NCBI GenBank assembly: GCA_937906455.1
Contig: CALCYT010000014.1
Span: forward strand, 15,310-79,309
Source: an uncultured Bacteroidales bacterium
Lineage (GTDB): Bacteria; Bacteroidota; Bacteroidia; Bacteroidales; F082
Direction of reading: 5' to 3'
Length of the DNA stretch: 64,000 bases
Both the position numbers and the translations under genes were made by a program. Below the pieces are notes generated by a model. The model saw only the letters and a program-made list of their open reading frames with translations, did not search any database and was not told the DNA's origin. Shown one piece after another: positions 39,891 through 48,569 of this stretch (position 1 is the stretch's first letter; each line of letters begins with the position of its first letter).

Positions 39891-41201
39891 ATGGCATCAT
39901 TCAAAGTTACAGGAGGCGACAGGCTCAGCGGCACCATCATCCCGCAAGGCGCTAAAAACGAGGCGATGCAGGTGATTTGCGCCGCGTTGCTCACCGATGA
40001 GCCGGTGACCATCACCAACCTTCCCGACATCCTCGACATCAACAACCTCATCGACCTGATGAGAGGCATGGGCGTGAAAGTGCGCAGAGCCGGCAAGAGC
40101 GAGGTGACGTTGCAGGCCAACGATATCAACCACGAGTATTTCGACACCCGCGACTTCCATGAGCGTGCCACCAAGCTCCGCGGCTCCGTGATGATTCTCG
40201 GCCCGCTCTTAGCGCGTTTCGGTCAGGGCTACATGCCGCGTCCGGGAGGCGACAAGATAGGACGACGCCGGCTCGACACCCATATTATCGGCTTGCAAAG
40301 CTTAGGTGCCACGATGGAGACCGTCGGGCTGGAGCATGTGTATCGTTTAGTGGCCCCCGAAGACGGCTTGAGAGGCACTTACATGCTCTTGGACGAGGCG
40401 TCGGTGACCGGCACTGCCAACATAGTGATGGCCGCAGTGATGGCGAAAGGCACCACCACCATCTTCAACGCAGCGTGCGAGCCGTATCTCGTACAGCTGT
40501 GCCGCATGCTGACGGCTATGGGAGCCAAAATCGAAGGCATCGGCTCTAACTTATTGAAAATCACAGGCGTGAGCAAACTCCACGGCACCACACACCGTCT
40601 GCTCGCCGACATGATTGAGGTGGGCTCCTTCATAGGGCTGGCAGCTATGACAGGCTCCGACATCACCATCAAGGACGCGGGGATAAAAGACCTCGGCATC
40701 ATCCCGAACACTTTCAGGAAACTCGGCATCAAGATGGAGTTCATAGGCGACGACATTCACATCCCGGCACAAGAGCATTACGAGGTGGAGACCTTCCTCG
40801 ACGGCAGCATCCTCACCATAGCCGACGCGCCCTGGCCAGGCTTCACCCCCGACCTCATCAGCATAGTGCTCGTGGTGGCGACACAGGCGAAAGGCACAGT
40901 GCTCATCCATCAGAAGATGTTCGAGAGCCGTCTGTTCTTCGTCGATAAGCTCATCGACATGGGAGCGCAGATAATACTTTGCGACCCGCATCGCGCCAAC
41001 ATCATCGGACTTGACAAGAGCCATCGGCTCAAAGCCACAAAGATGGCGTCACCCGACATACGCGCAGGCGTGGCACTGCTCATCGCCGCCCTGTCGGCAG
41101 AAGGCACCTCCATCATTGACAACATCGACCAAATCGACAGAGGCTACCAAGACATCGACGGACGACTGAGACAGCTCGGAGCAAAAATTGAACGTATTTG
41201 A
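39891..41201 (+). CDS. murA: UDP-N-acetylglucosamine 1-carboxyvinyltransferase, Asp-type
   Basis: The 436-residue protein starts the committed step of peptidoglycan synthesis, transferring enolpyruvate to UDP-GlcNAc. GGDRLSGTIIPQGAKNEAMQ at the start and RGSVMILGPLLARFG near residue 97 are typical. The active-site loop reads PGGDKIGRRRLDTHI, so Asp replaces the Cys of the usual PGGCAIG. Asp-type MurA enzymes of other bacteria work but are not alkylated by fosfomycin. It follows DUF4290 by 3 bases. Confidence 0.96.
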   Translation: MASFKVTGGDRLSGTIIPQGAKNEAMQVICAALLTDEPVTITNLPDILDINNLIDLMRGMGVKVRRAGKSEVTLQANDINHEYFDTRDFHERATKLRGSVMILGPLLARFGQGYMPRPGGDKIGRRRLDTHIIGLQSLGATMETVGLEHVYRLVAPEDGLRGTYMLLDEASVTGTANIVMAAVMAKGTTTIFNAACEPYLVQLCRMLTAMGAKIEGIGSNLLKITGVSKLHGTTHRLLADMIEVGSFIGLAAMTGSDITIKDAGIKDLGIIPNTFRKLGIKMEFIGDDIHIPAQEHYEVETFLDGSILTIADAPWPGFTPDLISIVLVVATQAKGTVLIHQKMFESRLFFVDKLIDMGAQIILCDPHRANIIGLDKSHRLKATKMASPDIRAGVALLIAALSAEGTSIIDNIDQIDRGYQDIDGRLRQLGAKIERI

Positions 41202-41220
41202 CCACATCATAAAAAGATTT

Positions 41221-41262
41221 ATGCCAAAATGACACCTGACGCGTTTTGGCATACATTTTGAT
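41221..41262 (+). promoter_or_regulatory. Palindrome before grpE-dnaJ, possible heat-shock control site
   Basis: ATGCCAAAA (41221-41229) and TTTTGGCAT (41244-41252) are perfect 9-bp arms around 14 bases. The right arm runs into TGGCATA-CATT-TTGAT (41247-41262), which has the spacing of a sigma-54 promoter but a poor -12 element. It is not the CIRCE sequence. It may be an operator for the chaperone genes. Confidence 0.4.
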
Positions 41263-41303
41263 TATACCTATTTGTATTATGAGCAAAATAAACAAGACAT
41301 ATC

Positions 41304-41843
41304 ATGAGTAAACACAAGAAAAACCAAGAGATTAAAGGCGAAGACGAAGAACTCAAGGAAGAAGTGGCCGTCGAGGTCAACGAGGAGAGACAAGAAGAGC
41401 AGACTGACAATTTCGAGGAGAAATTCAATGAGTTGAATGACAAATACCTCCGTTTGTACTCCGAATATGACAACTATCGGAAGCGCACTGCCAACGAGAA
41501 GGTAGAGCTTATCAAGACCGCGGCGGAAGGCACCATCACGGCACTTCTCCCCGTACTCGACGATTTCGAACGCGCTCTTCCGACTATGGAAAACGACGAA
41601 GACAAGACGCATTACGAAGGCATAATATTGATTTACAACAAGTTAAAGCACACCTTAGAGCAGAAAGGCCTTGAGGAGATAAAAGCCGTCGGCGAGACTT
41701 TCAACACCGACGAGCACGAGGCTCTGACACAGATTCCGGCACCGTCGGACGACATGAAAGACAAGGTCATCGACGTGGTGCAGAAAGGCTACAAACTGAA
41801 CGGCAAAGTCATCAGATATGCCCGCGTTGTTGTGGGATGCTAA
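41304..41843 (+). CDS. grpE: Nucleotide exchange factor GrpE
   Basis: The 179-residue protein has an acidic N-terminus, a long coiled coil with LNDKYLRLYSEYDNYRKRT near residue 45, and the beta domain with EEIKAVGETFNTDEHEALTQ and VVQKGYKLNGKVIRYARVVV. It exchanges ADP on DnaK. It lies 10 bases before dnaJ; dnaK is not in the window. Confidence 0.97.
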   Translation: MSKHKKNQEIKGEDEELKEEVAVEVNEERQEEQTDNFEEKFNELNDKYLRLYSEYDNYRKRTANEKVELIKTAAEGTITALLPVLDDFERALPTMENDEDKTHYEGIILIYNKLKHTLEQKGLEEIKAVGETFNTDEHEALTQIPAPSDDMKDKVIDVVQKGYKLNGKVIRYARVVVGC

Positions 41844-41853
41844 TTTTTGAAAT

Positions 41854-43002
41854 ATGGCAGAAAAACGAGATTACTACGAGGTGTTGGAGGTGGCCAAGGA
41901 CGCCACCGCCGAAGAGATAAAGAAAGCGTACCGCAAGAAAGCGCTTCAGTACCATCCTGACAGGAACCCGGGCGACAAGGGGGCTGAAGAGAAGTTCAAG
42001 GAGGCTGCCGAGGCCTACGGTGTGCTCAGCGACCCCGACAAACGAGCGCGTTATGACCGCTTCGGCCATGCCGGTGTCAGCGGGCAAGACTTCAGCGGCG
42101 CGTCGATGAACGACATCTTCAGTCAGTTTGGCGACATCTTAGGCGACATCTTGGGAGGCAGCTTCGGCGGCGGTGGCTTCGGCTTCAACTTCGGAGGCTT
42201 CGGCGGCGGACAGCAGCGCACGGTGTACAGAGGCTCCAACCTGCGTTTACGCGTGAAGCTCTCCCTCGAAGAGATAGCCGGCGGCGTGAAAAAAAAGGTG
42301 AAAGTCAACAAATACGTCAGCTGCGAGAGATGTCACGGCAGCGGCTCGGCCGACGGCAAGATGGAGACATGCTCGGCATGCGGCGGACGCGGCCAGCGTG
42401 TGATGCGCTCAGGATTCTTCACACAGGTGGCGACATGCTCGGCATGTGGCGGCGAGGGCAAGGTGATAGCGAAGAAATGCCCCGCCTGCAACGGCGACGG
42501 CATCGTCAAAGGCGAAGAGGTCATAGAGCTCGACATCCCGGCGGGAGTGGCTGACGGCATGCAGCTGTCGGTGCGCGGCAAAGGCAACGCAGGCGCCCGC
42601 AACGGAGTTGCGGGCGACCTGCTCATACTCATAGAGGAAGAGAAACACAAAGACTTCGAACGCGAAGGCAACAACCTCATATATAACCTCTTCATCAGCG
42701 TGCCGCAAGCCGCACTCGGATGCACCCTCGACGTGCCAAGCCTCGGAGGTGCCGTCAGCGTCAAGATACCGGCAGGCACCCAAAGCGGCGACATCATAAG
42801 GATAAAAGGCAAAGGCCTGCCGGAGATACACAGCTACCGCGTCGGAGAACTCATAGTCAACGTGAACGTGTGGACACCGAAGAAACTGTCGAAAGACGAG
42901 GAAAAGATGATGAAAGAACTCCTCGAAAGCGAGAACTTCAAACCCAAACCCGGCGCCAACGACAAAGGCGTATTCGACAAGATAAGAGACTTCTTCAGCT
43001 AA
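41854..43002 (+). CDS. dnaJ: Chaperone DnaJ
   Basis: The 382-residue protein has a J domain with HPD in YHPDRNPGDKG near residue 33. A Gly/Phe-rich linker follows (GGSFGGGGFGFNFGGFGGG, residues 101-119). Four zinc-binding CxxCxGxG units come next (CERCHGSG, CSACGGRG, CSACGGEG and CPACNGDG), and then the substrate-binding C-terminal domains. It is a type I DnaJ that delivers clients to DnaK. It is co-transcribed with grpE. Confidence 0.98.
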   Translation: MAEKRDYYEVLEVAKDATAEEIKKAYRKKALQYHPDRNPGDKGAEEKFKEAAEAYGVLSDPDKRARYDRFGHAGVSGQDFSGASMNDIFSQFGDILGDILGGSFGGGGFGFNFGGFGGGQQRTVYRGSNLRLRVKLSLEEIAGGVKKKVKVNKYVSCERCHGSGSADGKMETCSACGGRGQRVMRSGFFTQVATCSACGGEGKVIAKKCPACNGDGIVKGEEVIELDIPAGVADGMQLSVRGKGNAGARNGVAGDLLILIEEEKHKDFEREGNNLIYNLFISVPQAALGCTLDVPSLGGAVSVKIPAGTQSGDIIRIKGKGLPEIHSYRVGELIVNVNVWTPKKLSKDEEKMMKELLESENFKPKPGANDKGVFDKIRDFFS

Positions 43003-43008
43003 AAACAC

Positions 43009-43866
43009 ATGAACTACCTCGAAATAAACAACGTCTCGAAGACCTACGGCACGAAAAAAGTGCTCGACGACATCTCCATCAAGGTGCCGGAGAAAAGCAT
43101 TTTCGGTCTCTTAGGTCCCAACGGAGCAGGCAAGACGACGCTCATCAGAATACTGAACCAAATCACCATGCCTGACACAGGCCAAGTGATGGTGGACGGC
43201 CACCCGCTGAACCCCGATGACATCTACAACATCGGATACCTGCCTGAAGAACGAGGTCTTTACAAGAAGATGAAAGTGGGCGAACAAGCCATATATCTCG
43301 CCCGACTCAAAGGCATGGACAGAAAAGAAGCCGAAAAACGCCTCCGCCATTGGTTCATGAAGTTCGGCATCGCGGGCTGGTGGGACAAGAAAGTGGAGGA
43401 ACTCAGCAAGGGCATGCAACAGAAGGTGCAGTTCATCGTCACCGTCATCCACGAGCCGAAGCTGCTCATCTTCGACGAGCCGTTCTCAGGCTTCGACCCC
43501 ATAAACGTAAACCTGCTGAAACACGAGATCCTTGAGCTACGCGACAAAGGCGCCACGATACTGTTCTCGACGCATAACATGGCATCGGTGGAAGAGCTTT
43601 GCGACAACATCATGCTAATTAATAAAGGTGAAAAGATACTCGAAGGAGGTGTCCATGACATCAAGCAGCGGTTCAAAAACCACACCTACGACGTCGTTTA
43701 CAAGCCTTTCGACGGCACCGGCGAGACGAGGCTCACCATCAGCTCGACACAGCCAAACGAACTGATAAGCGACATCATCAAAAAAGGCGAACTCGTGTCG
43801 TTTAACGAGATACTGCCTTCGATAAACGACATCTTCATCGACCTCGTGTCATCGTCAAATCAATAA
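43009..43866 (+). CDS. ABC transporter ATP-binding protein (NatA-like)
   Basis: The 285-residue ATPase has Walker A LLGPNGAGKTTLIRIL near residue 36, the signature ELSKGMQQKVQF near 132, Walker B LLIFDEPFSGFDP, and the switch His in STHNMASVEE. A C-terminal part of about 70 residues follows. The KGMQQK signature and that tail resemble ATPases of ABC-2 exporters such as NatA. It pairs with the permease 13 bases downstream. The substrate is unknown. Confidence 0.92.
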   Translation: MNYLEINNVSKTYGTKKVLDDISIKVPEKSIFGLLGPNGAGKTTLIRILNQITMPDTGQVMVDGHPLNPDDIYNIGYLPEERGLYKKMKVGEQAIYLARLKGMDRKEAEKRLRHWFMKFGIAGWWDKKVEELSKGMQQKVQFIVTVIHEPKLLIFDEPFSGFDPINVNLLKHEILELRDKGATILFSTHNMASVEELCDNIMLINKGEKILEGGVHDIKQRFKNHTYDVVYKPFDGTGETRLTISSTQPNELISDIIKKGELVSFNEILPSINDIFIDLVSSSNQ

Positions 43867-43879
43867 CAATCAACAACTT

Positions 43880-45193
43880 ATGAAGATAGGCATCATCATA
43901 CAAAGAGAATATCTGACGAGAGTAAGGAAACGCTCGTTTCTGATAATAACCTTCCTCGCCCCGATATTTTTCGCCGCCCTGATGGTACTGCCCGCCATTC
44001 TCATGGAACATTCCGAGAGCTTCTCCGAGAAAAAGACCATCGCGGTATGCGACGAATCCACCTTGTTTTTATGGCGTTTTGACGACACCGACAACGCCAC
44101 CTTCGTATATATCGACGACGACATCGAGGATGCCAAAGACAAGGTGCGGCAAGGTCTCTACGACGGGGTGCTGCACATCCCCGGCACCATGCTCAATCTG
44201 CCGGTCAACGCTGAGATATACAGCACGAAACAGATTCACACGGCGGTGACTGCACATATCAGGTCAACGATGAAGCAAGTCATTGAGCATCATAAGCTTA
44301 TAGCATCGGGTATCGACCCGGATGTAGTAAAGGCGTCGGCTACGACCATAAACATACAGACGATAAAGATGAGCGACAAGGACGATGGCGAGCAGAAGAG
44401 CTTCGGCGAGTTCGAGTTTTTCCTCGGTCTCATCCTCGCCATGATAATATATATGGTGATTTTTGTGTTTGGCGGTCAGGTGATGCGCGGCGTCATTGAG
44501 GAGAAGACCAGCCGCATCATCGAAGTCATAGTAAGCTCCGTCAAGCCTTTTGAGCTGATGATAGGCAAAATCACAGGCATCGCGCTCGTCGGGCTGACGC
44601 AGTTTCTGCTTTGGGCTGTGCTCACCCTCACCATCACGAGTGTGGCGTCGGCGTTTCTGCCCGCGCAAGACATGTTCTCGACAGGCACCGTGATGAGCGA
44701 GCAGATCACCGAGATGGCCGGCAGCACCGATGACGACGCGTTGCTCACCGAAGTGTTTGAGGTCATCAACTCCATCAATTTCAAGGACATACTATGGTGT
44801 TTCCTCCTCTATTTCATCGGAGGTTATTTCCTTTATTCGGCCATGTTCGCCGCCATTGGCGCGGCTGTCGATAACGAGACCGACACCCAGCAGTTCAGCA
44901 CACCGATATCGCTTTTGTTAGTGATACCCATGCTATGTTCCACCCTCATCGCCAACGCCCCTGACAGCTCTTTGGCACTCTGGATGTCGTTGATACCCTT
45001 CACCTCACCTGTCGGGATGATGCTGAGGATACCGTTTGGCGTACCTTATTGGCAAATAGCCCTGTCGGTGACGCTTCTGTTCATCACGTTCATCATCTTC
45101 ACATGGATAGCGAGCAAGGTTTACAGGACCGGCATTTTGATGTACGGGAAGAAGCCGTCGTGGAAGGAAATATGCAAATGGATAAAATATTGA
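43880..45193 (+). CDS. ABC-2 type permease (NatB-like)
   Basis: The 437-residue membrane protein has one N-terminal helix (SFLIITFLAPIFFAALMVLPAI split over residues 15-38). A large extracytoplasmic domain of about 140 residues follows, and then five or six helices from residue 177 (FFLGLILAMIIYMVIFVFGG). GVIEEKTSRIIEVIVSSVKP is the conserved ABC-2 coupling segment. This is the NatB/YhaP arrangement. With the ATPase upstream it forms an exporter of unknown substrate. Confidence 0.9.
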   Translation: MKIGIIIQREYLTRVRKRSFLIITFLAPIFFAALMVLPAILMEHSESFSEKKTIAVCDESTLFLWRFDDTDNATFVYIDDDIEDAKDKVRQGLYDGVLHIPGTMLNLPVNAEIYSTKQIHTAVTAHIRSTMKQVIEHHKLIASGIDPDVVKASATTINIQTIKMSDKDDGEQKSFGEFEFFLGLILAMIIYMVIFVFGGQVMRGVIEEKTSRIIEVIVSSVKPFELMIGKITGIALVGLTQFLLWAVLTLTITSVASAFLPAQDMFSTGTVMSEQITEMAGSTDDDALLTEVFEVINSINFKDILWCFLLYFIGGYFLYSAMFAAIGAAVDNETDTQQFSTPISLLLVIPMLCSTLIANAPDSSLALWMSLIPFTSPVGMMLRIPFGVPYWQIALSVTLLFITFIIFTWIASKVYRTGILMYGKKPSWKEICKWIKY

Positions 45194-45202
45194 AAAAAAT
45201 AT

Positions 45203-45233
45203 TTTGTCTGCATTGAAAAATGTCGTATCTTTG
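45203..45233 (+). promoter_or_regulatory. Promoter of secDF
   Basis: TTTG (45203-45206), 19 bp, then TATCTTTG (45226-45233) followed by CACG: a consensus Bacteroidetes promoter. The leader would be about 70 nt long. Confidence 0.75.
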
Positions 45234-45307
45234 CACGCTAAAAATCACAGTAGGTGAATTTTTGAAAATTAATTAAAAAGTTTAATATTATAAAAAATTG
45301 ATTTACA

Positions 45308-48300
45308 ATGCAAAACAAAGGAGTTATTAAGCTTTTGGCGTTATTGTTGACTCTCTTCACGGTGTATCAGTTGTCATTCACGTTTGTGACAAGGCACGTG
45401 GAAAGCAAGGCTAAGAAGTACGCTGAAAGTCCGACGACTGTCGCATTAGCCACAGAGATGGCCAACGGCGACCAAAATGCTTACGAGTACTATCTTGATT
45501 CGATCAAGACGGCAAAAGAGACTTACTATCTCGACTCGGTTGGAACGATTAAAGTTTACATGTGGCAAGACTACCGCAAGTGCAAGGAGCAGGAGCTGAA
45601 CCTCGGTCTTGACCTCAAGGGCGGTATGAACGTCATGATGGAGGTGTCGGTGCCTGACATCATCTATGCTCTCGCCGGCAATAGCAACGACGAAACATTC
45701 AGAGAGGCGATGCGTTTGGCCAACGAGCAGCATCTCAACAGCCAGAAGGACTTCGTTGACCTTTTTGGCGAGGCTTATGCCAAGCTCGACCCCAATGCGC
45801 GTCTCGCCTCCATCTTCCTATATGAATTCAAGGACAAAGGCATCACGGTGAACTCAACCAACGACGAGGTGTTGAAAGTCATCAAAGAAGAGACAAGCAG
45901 TGCCATCGACCGTTCTTATCAGATTTTGAGAACACGTATCGACCGTTTCGGTGTGGCACAGCCCAACATCCAGAAGTTAGAAGGTTCAGGCCGCATCCTC
46001 GTCGAGTTGCCGGGCATCAAAGACCCGAAGCGTGTCCGCAAGCTGTTGCAAGGCACCGCTCAACTCGAGTTCTGGGAGACATATAAATTCAACGAGATAG
46101 CGCAATATCTCGATGAGGCCAACGCCCGCATCGCCGAGTTGGAGAAGGCAGGCAAGCCTGAGACTGCTGAGGAAGCCGAAGAGGAAAGCGACGTCGCCCT
46201 CCTCAACCAGATGTCGGCGGAAGACTCGCTGAAGAAGGCGCAGGAGAAAGCCCGTGAGACATTCATGGAGAACAACCCCCTTTATGTAATCCTCAGCCCG
46301 TCATATTATCAGAACAACGCCGGCCAGCTGGTGCCTGCAGAGACAGCGCGCGTCGGTATGGCAATGGTGAAAGACACCGCCAACGTCAACAGGATGTTGA
46401 AGCTCACATCATCGATATTCCCGCGCAACCTCAAGTTCGCATGGTGCGTGAAGCCTAACAAGAGCACTACGGGCAATGTCGAATACATCGACCTCGTGGC
46501 GTTGAAGGCCAACCGCGACAACAAATGCTCACTCGGTGGCGAAGTCGTCACAGAGGCGCGTCAAGACTACGACCAGAACGGCCGCGTGGAGGTGACACTC
46601 CAGATGAACACCGAAGGTGCCAAGGCATGGAAACGTCTGACAGGCGATAATATCGGTCGGCAGGTTGCCATCGTGCTTGACAACTACGTGTATTCCTACC
46701 CTGTCGTCAACGATGAGATCCCGGGCGGTCGTTCACAGATTTCAGGCGGAGACATGACGGTGGAAGAGGCTCAAGACTTGGCTAACATCTTGAAAGCCGG
46801 TAAGTTACCTGCTCCGGCAAGAATCCTCGAAGAGAACGTCGTTGGTCCTTCACTCGGTCAGGAAGCCATCACATCAGGATTCTGGTCGTTCATCATCGCT
46901 TTCTGCCTCGTGCTGATTTACATGATATTCTTCTACAGCAAAGCCGGTGTCGCGGCCGACATAGCCTTGGTGGTGAACATAGTGTTCTTCTTCGGCGTCA
47001 TCGCCTCATTCGGCACGGTGCTGACACTGCCTGGCATCGCAGGTATCGTCCTCACCTTAGGTATGGCTGTTGACTCCAACGTCATCATCTTCGAGCGTAT
47101 CAAAGAGGAGATAGCGGCAGGCAAAGGCATACGTCTCGCCGTGGCTGACGGTTTCAAAGCCGCTTATTCAGCCATCCTCGACGGTCAGATCACCACATTC
47201 CTCACAGGTTTCATCCTGTTTGAGTTCGGCACAGGCCCTGTACAAGGCTTCGCCACGACATTGATGATCGGTATCTGCACCTCACTGTTCACCTCCATCT
47301 TCATCACACGTCTCATCCTTGAGAGATGGCTTGACAAAGACAAAGAAATCAAGTTCTCAACCAATATCACACGCGACTTCCTGAAGCACACCAAGTTCGA
47401 CTTCATCAAGTTCGGAAAGACAGCTTTCATCATAGCAGGCATCATGATTGTCATCAGCTTCGGCTCGTTGGCAGTACGCGGTCTCAACCTCGGCATCGAT
47501 TTCCAGGGCGGTCGTAACTATGTGGTGCGCTTCGACAAGGAAGTTTCTGTGGCACAAGTGCGTGAGGCCCTCGCCAACGTCGCTGAGTTCAAAGACGACG
47601 CCCCTGAGGTAAAGACCTACGGTCCAAGCCGTCAGGTGAAGATTACCACCAAGTACGAAATCAACAGCAACGACCCGGATATCGACGCCAAGATTCAGGG
47701 CTTGCTCTATGAAGGCTTGAAGGACTTCTTCAACAAAGACATGACATACGAGCAGTTCACCACCGACAGCGAGAAGAGCGATATGATGCTCGGCATCATG
47801 TCATCACAGAAGGTGGGTGCCACCATCGCCGACGACGTGACGCGTAAGGCTGTATGGGCTGTCGTAATCTCATTGGTGGTGATATTCGTTTATATCGCCA
47901 TCCGATTCAAGAGATGGCAGTATGGTGCCTCGTCAATCATCGCATTGGCACACGACACCATCATTGTGATTGGCATGTACTCGTTGTTCTACAACATCTT
48001 ACCATTCTCAATGGAGGTTGACCAGTCGTTCATCGCAGCCGTCCTGACCATCATCGGTTACTCAATCAACAACACAGTGGTTATCTTCGACCGTATCCGT
48101 GAGAACGTGAACCTCTATCCAAAGAGAAGCTGGTATGAGAGGATGAACGACGGTGTCAACAGCACCTTGCTGCGTTCTATCAACACATCAGGTTCCACCT
48201 TGGTGGTGTTGCTCGCCATCTTCATCTTCGGTGGCGAGACCATCCGCGGCTTCGTGTTCGCCTTGCTCGTTGGTATCTTGGCGGGTACATTCTCGTCATT

Positions 48301-48391
48301 GTTCATCGCCTCGCCTATGGCATACATACTGTTCCATGGCAAGAAGGCCGACGCCAAGCTCCTCGAAGCATCCGAGAAGAAGAAAAAATAA
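45308..48391 (+). CDS. secDF: Fused protein translocase subunit SecDF
   Basis: The 1027-residue protein joins SecD and SecF. The SecD part has an N-terminal helix, LGLDLKGGMNVMMEV near residue 100, a long periplasmic domain with an inserted Glu/Ala-rich coiled segment near 270-320, and NILKAGKLPAPARILEE followed by six helices. The SecF part begins near 705 with GLNLGIDFQGGRNYVVRF. It uses the proton gradient to pull preproteins through SecYEG. The fusion is normal in this phylum. The gene has its own promoter and terminator. Confidence 0.97.
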   Translation: MQNKGVIKLLALLLTLFTVYQLSFTFVTRHVESKAKKYAESPTTVALATEMANGDQNAYEYYLDSIKTAKETYYLDSVGTIKVYMWQDYRKCKEQELNLGLDLKGGMNVMMEVSVPDIIYALAGNSNDETFREAMRLANEQHLNSQKDFVDLFGEAYAKLDPNARLASIFLYEFKDKGITVNSTNDEVLKVIKEETSSAIDRSYQILRTRIDRFGVAQPNIQKLEGSGRILVELPGIKDPKRVRKLLQGTAQLEFWETYKFNEIAQYLDEANARIAELEKAGKPETAEEAEEESDVALLNQMSAEDSLKKAQEKARETFMENNPLYVILSPSYYQNNAGQLVPAETARVGMAMVKDTANVNRMLKLTSSIFPRNLKFAWCVKPNKSTTGNVEYIDLVALKANRDNKCSLGGEVVTEARQDYDQNGRVEVTLQMNTEGAKAWKRLTGDNIGRQVAIVLDNYVYSYPVVNDEIPGGRSQISGGDMTVEEAQDLANILKAGKLPAPARILEENVVGPSLGQEAITSGFWSFIIAFCLVLIYMIFFYSKAGVAADIALVVNIVFFFGVIASFGTVLTLPGIAGIVLTLGMAVDSNVIIFERIKEEIAAGKGIRLAVADGFKAAYSAILDGQITTFLTGFILFEFGTGPVQGFATTLMIGICTSLFTSIFITRLILERWLDKDKEIKFSTNITRDFLKHTKFDFIKFGKTAFIIAGIMIVISFGSLAVRGLNLGIDFQGGRNYVVRFDKEVSVAQVREALANVAEFKDDAPEVKTYGPSRQVKITTKYEINSNDPDIDAKIQGLLYEGLKDFFNKDMTYEQFTTDSEKSDMMLGIMSSQKVGATIADDVTRKAVWAVVISLVVIFVYIAIRFKRWQYGASSIIALAHDTIIVIGMYSLFYNILPFSMEVDQSFIAAVLTIIGYSINNTVVIFDRIRENVNLYPKRSWYERMNDGVNSTLLRSINTSGSTLVVLLAIFIFGGETIRGFVFALLVGILAGTFSSLFIASPMAYILFHGKKADAKLLEASEKKKK

Positions 48392-48418
48392 GTTGTTTAA
48401 TAATAGTTTTTCAAAATT

Positions 48419-48455
48419 GTGGAGACGCGCGTACGCGCGTCTCCACAGTTTTTTC
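48419..48455 (+). terminator. Intrinsic terminator of secDF
   Basis: GTGGAGACGCGCG (48419-48431) and its perfect complement (48434-48446) flank TA; outer A/T pairs extend the stem. AGTTTTTTCTG follows, a good U tract. The GAGACGCG core relates it to the other terminator hairpins of this window. Confidence 0.9.
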
Positions 48456-48508
48456 TGTATTTTTTAAAAAAAATAATAATTAATGACACTTCGTATTGAA
48501 AAAAATTG

Positions 48509-48516
48509 TATTTTTG
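48509..48516 (+). promoter_or_regulatory. Candidate -7 box for the BspA-like surface protein gene
   Basis: TATTTTTG fits the -7 pattern and lies 54 bases before the ATG. No TTTG element at the right spacing is seen upstream, so support is weak. Confidence 0.35.
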
Positions 48517-48569
48517 TTTGCTTAAATTAGGCTTTTTGTACGGATATTACTAACTTATAATAACTTAAT

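Noticed and set aside
39891..41201. MurA as an inactive paralogue because the active-site Cys is missing
   Set aside because: Asp at this place is known in active MurA enzymes, and the rest of the protein is intact.
42409..43008. 199-residue frame antisense to dnaJ
   Set aside because: The dnaJ frame carries a J domain and four zinc motifs; the opposite frame is a composition effect.
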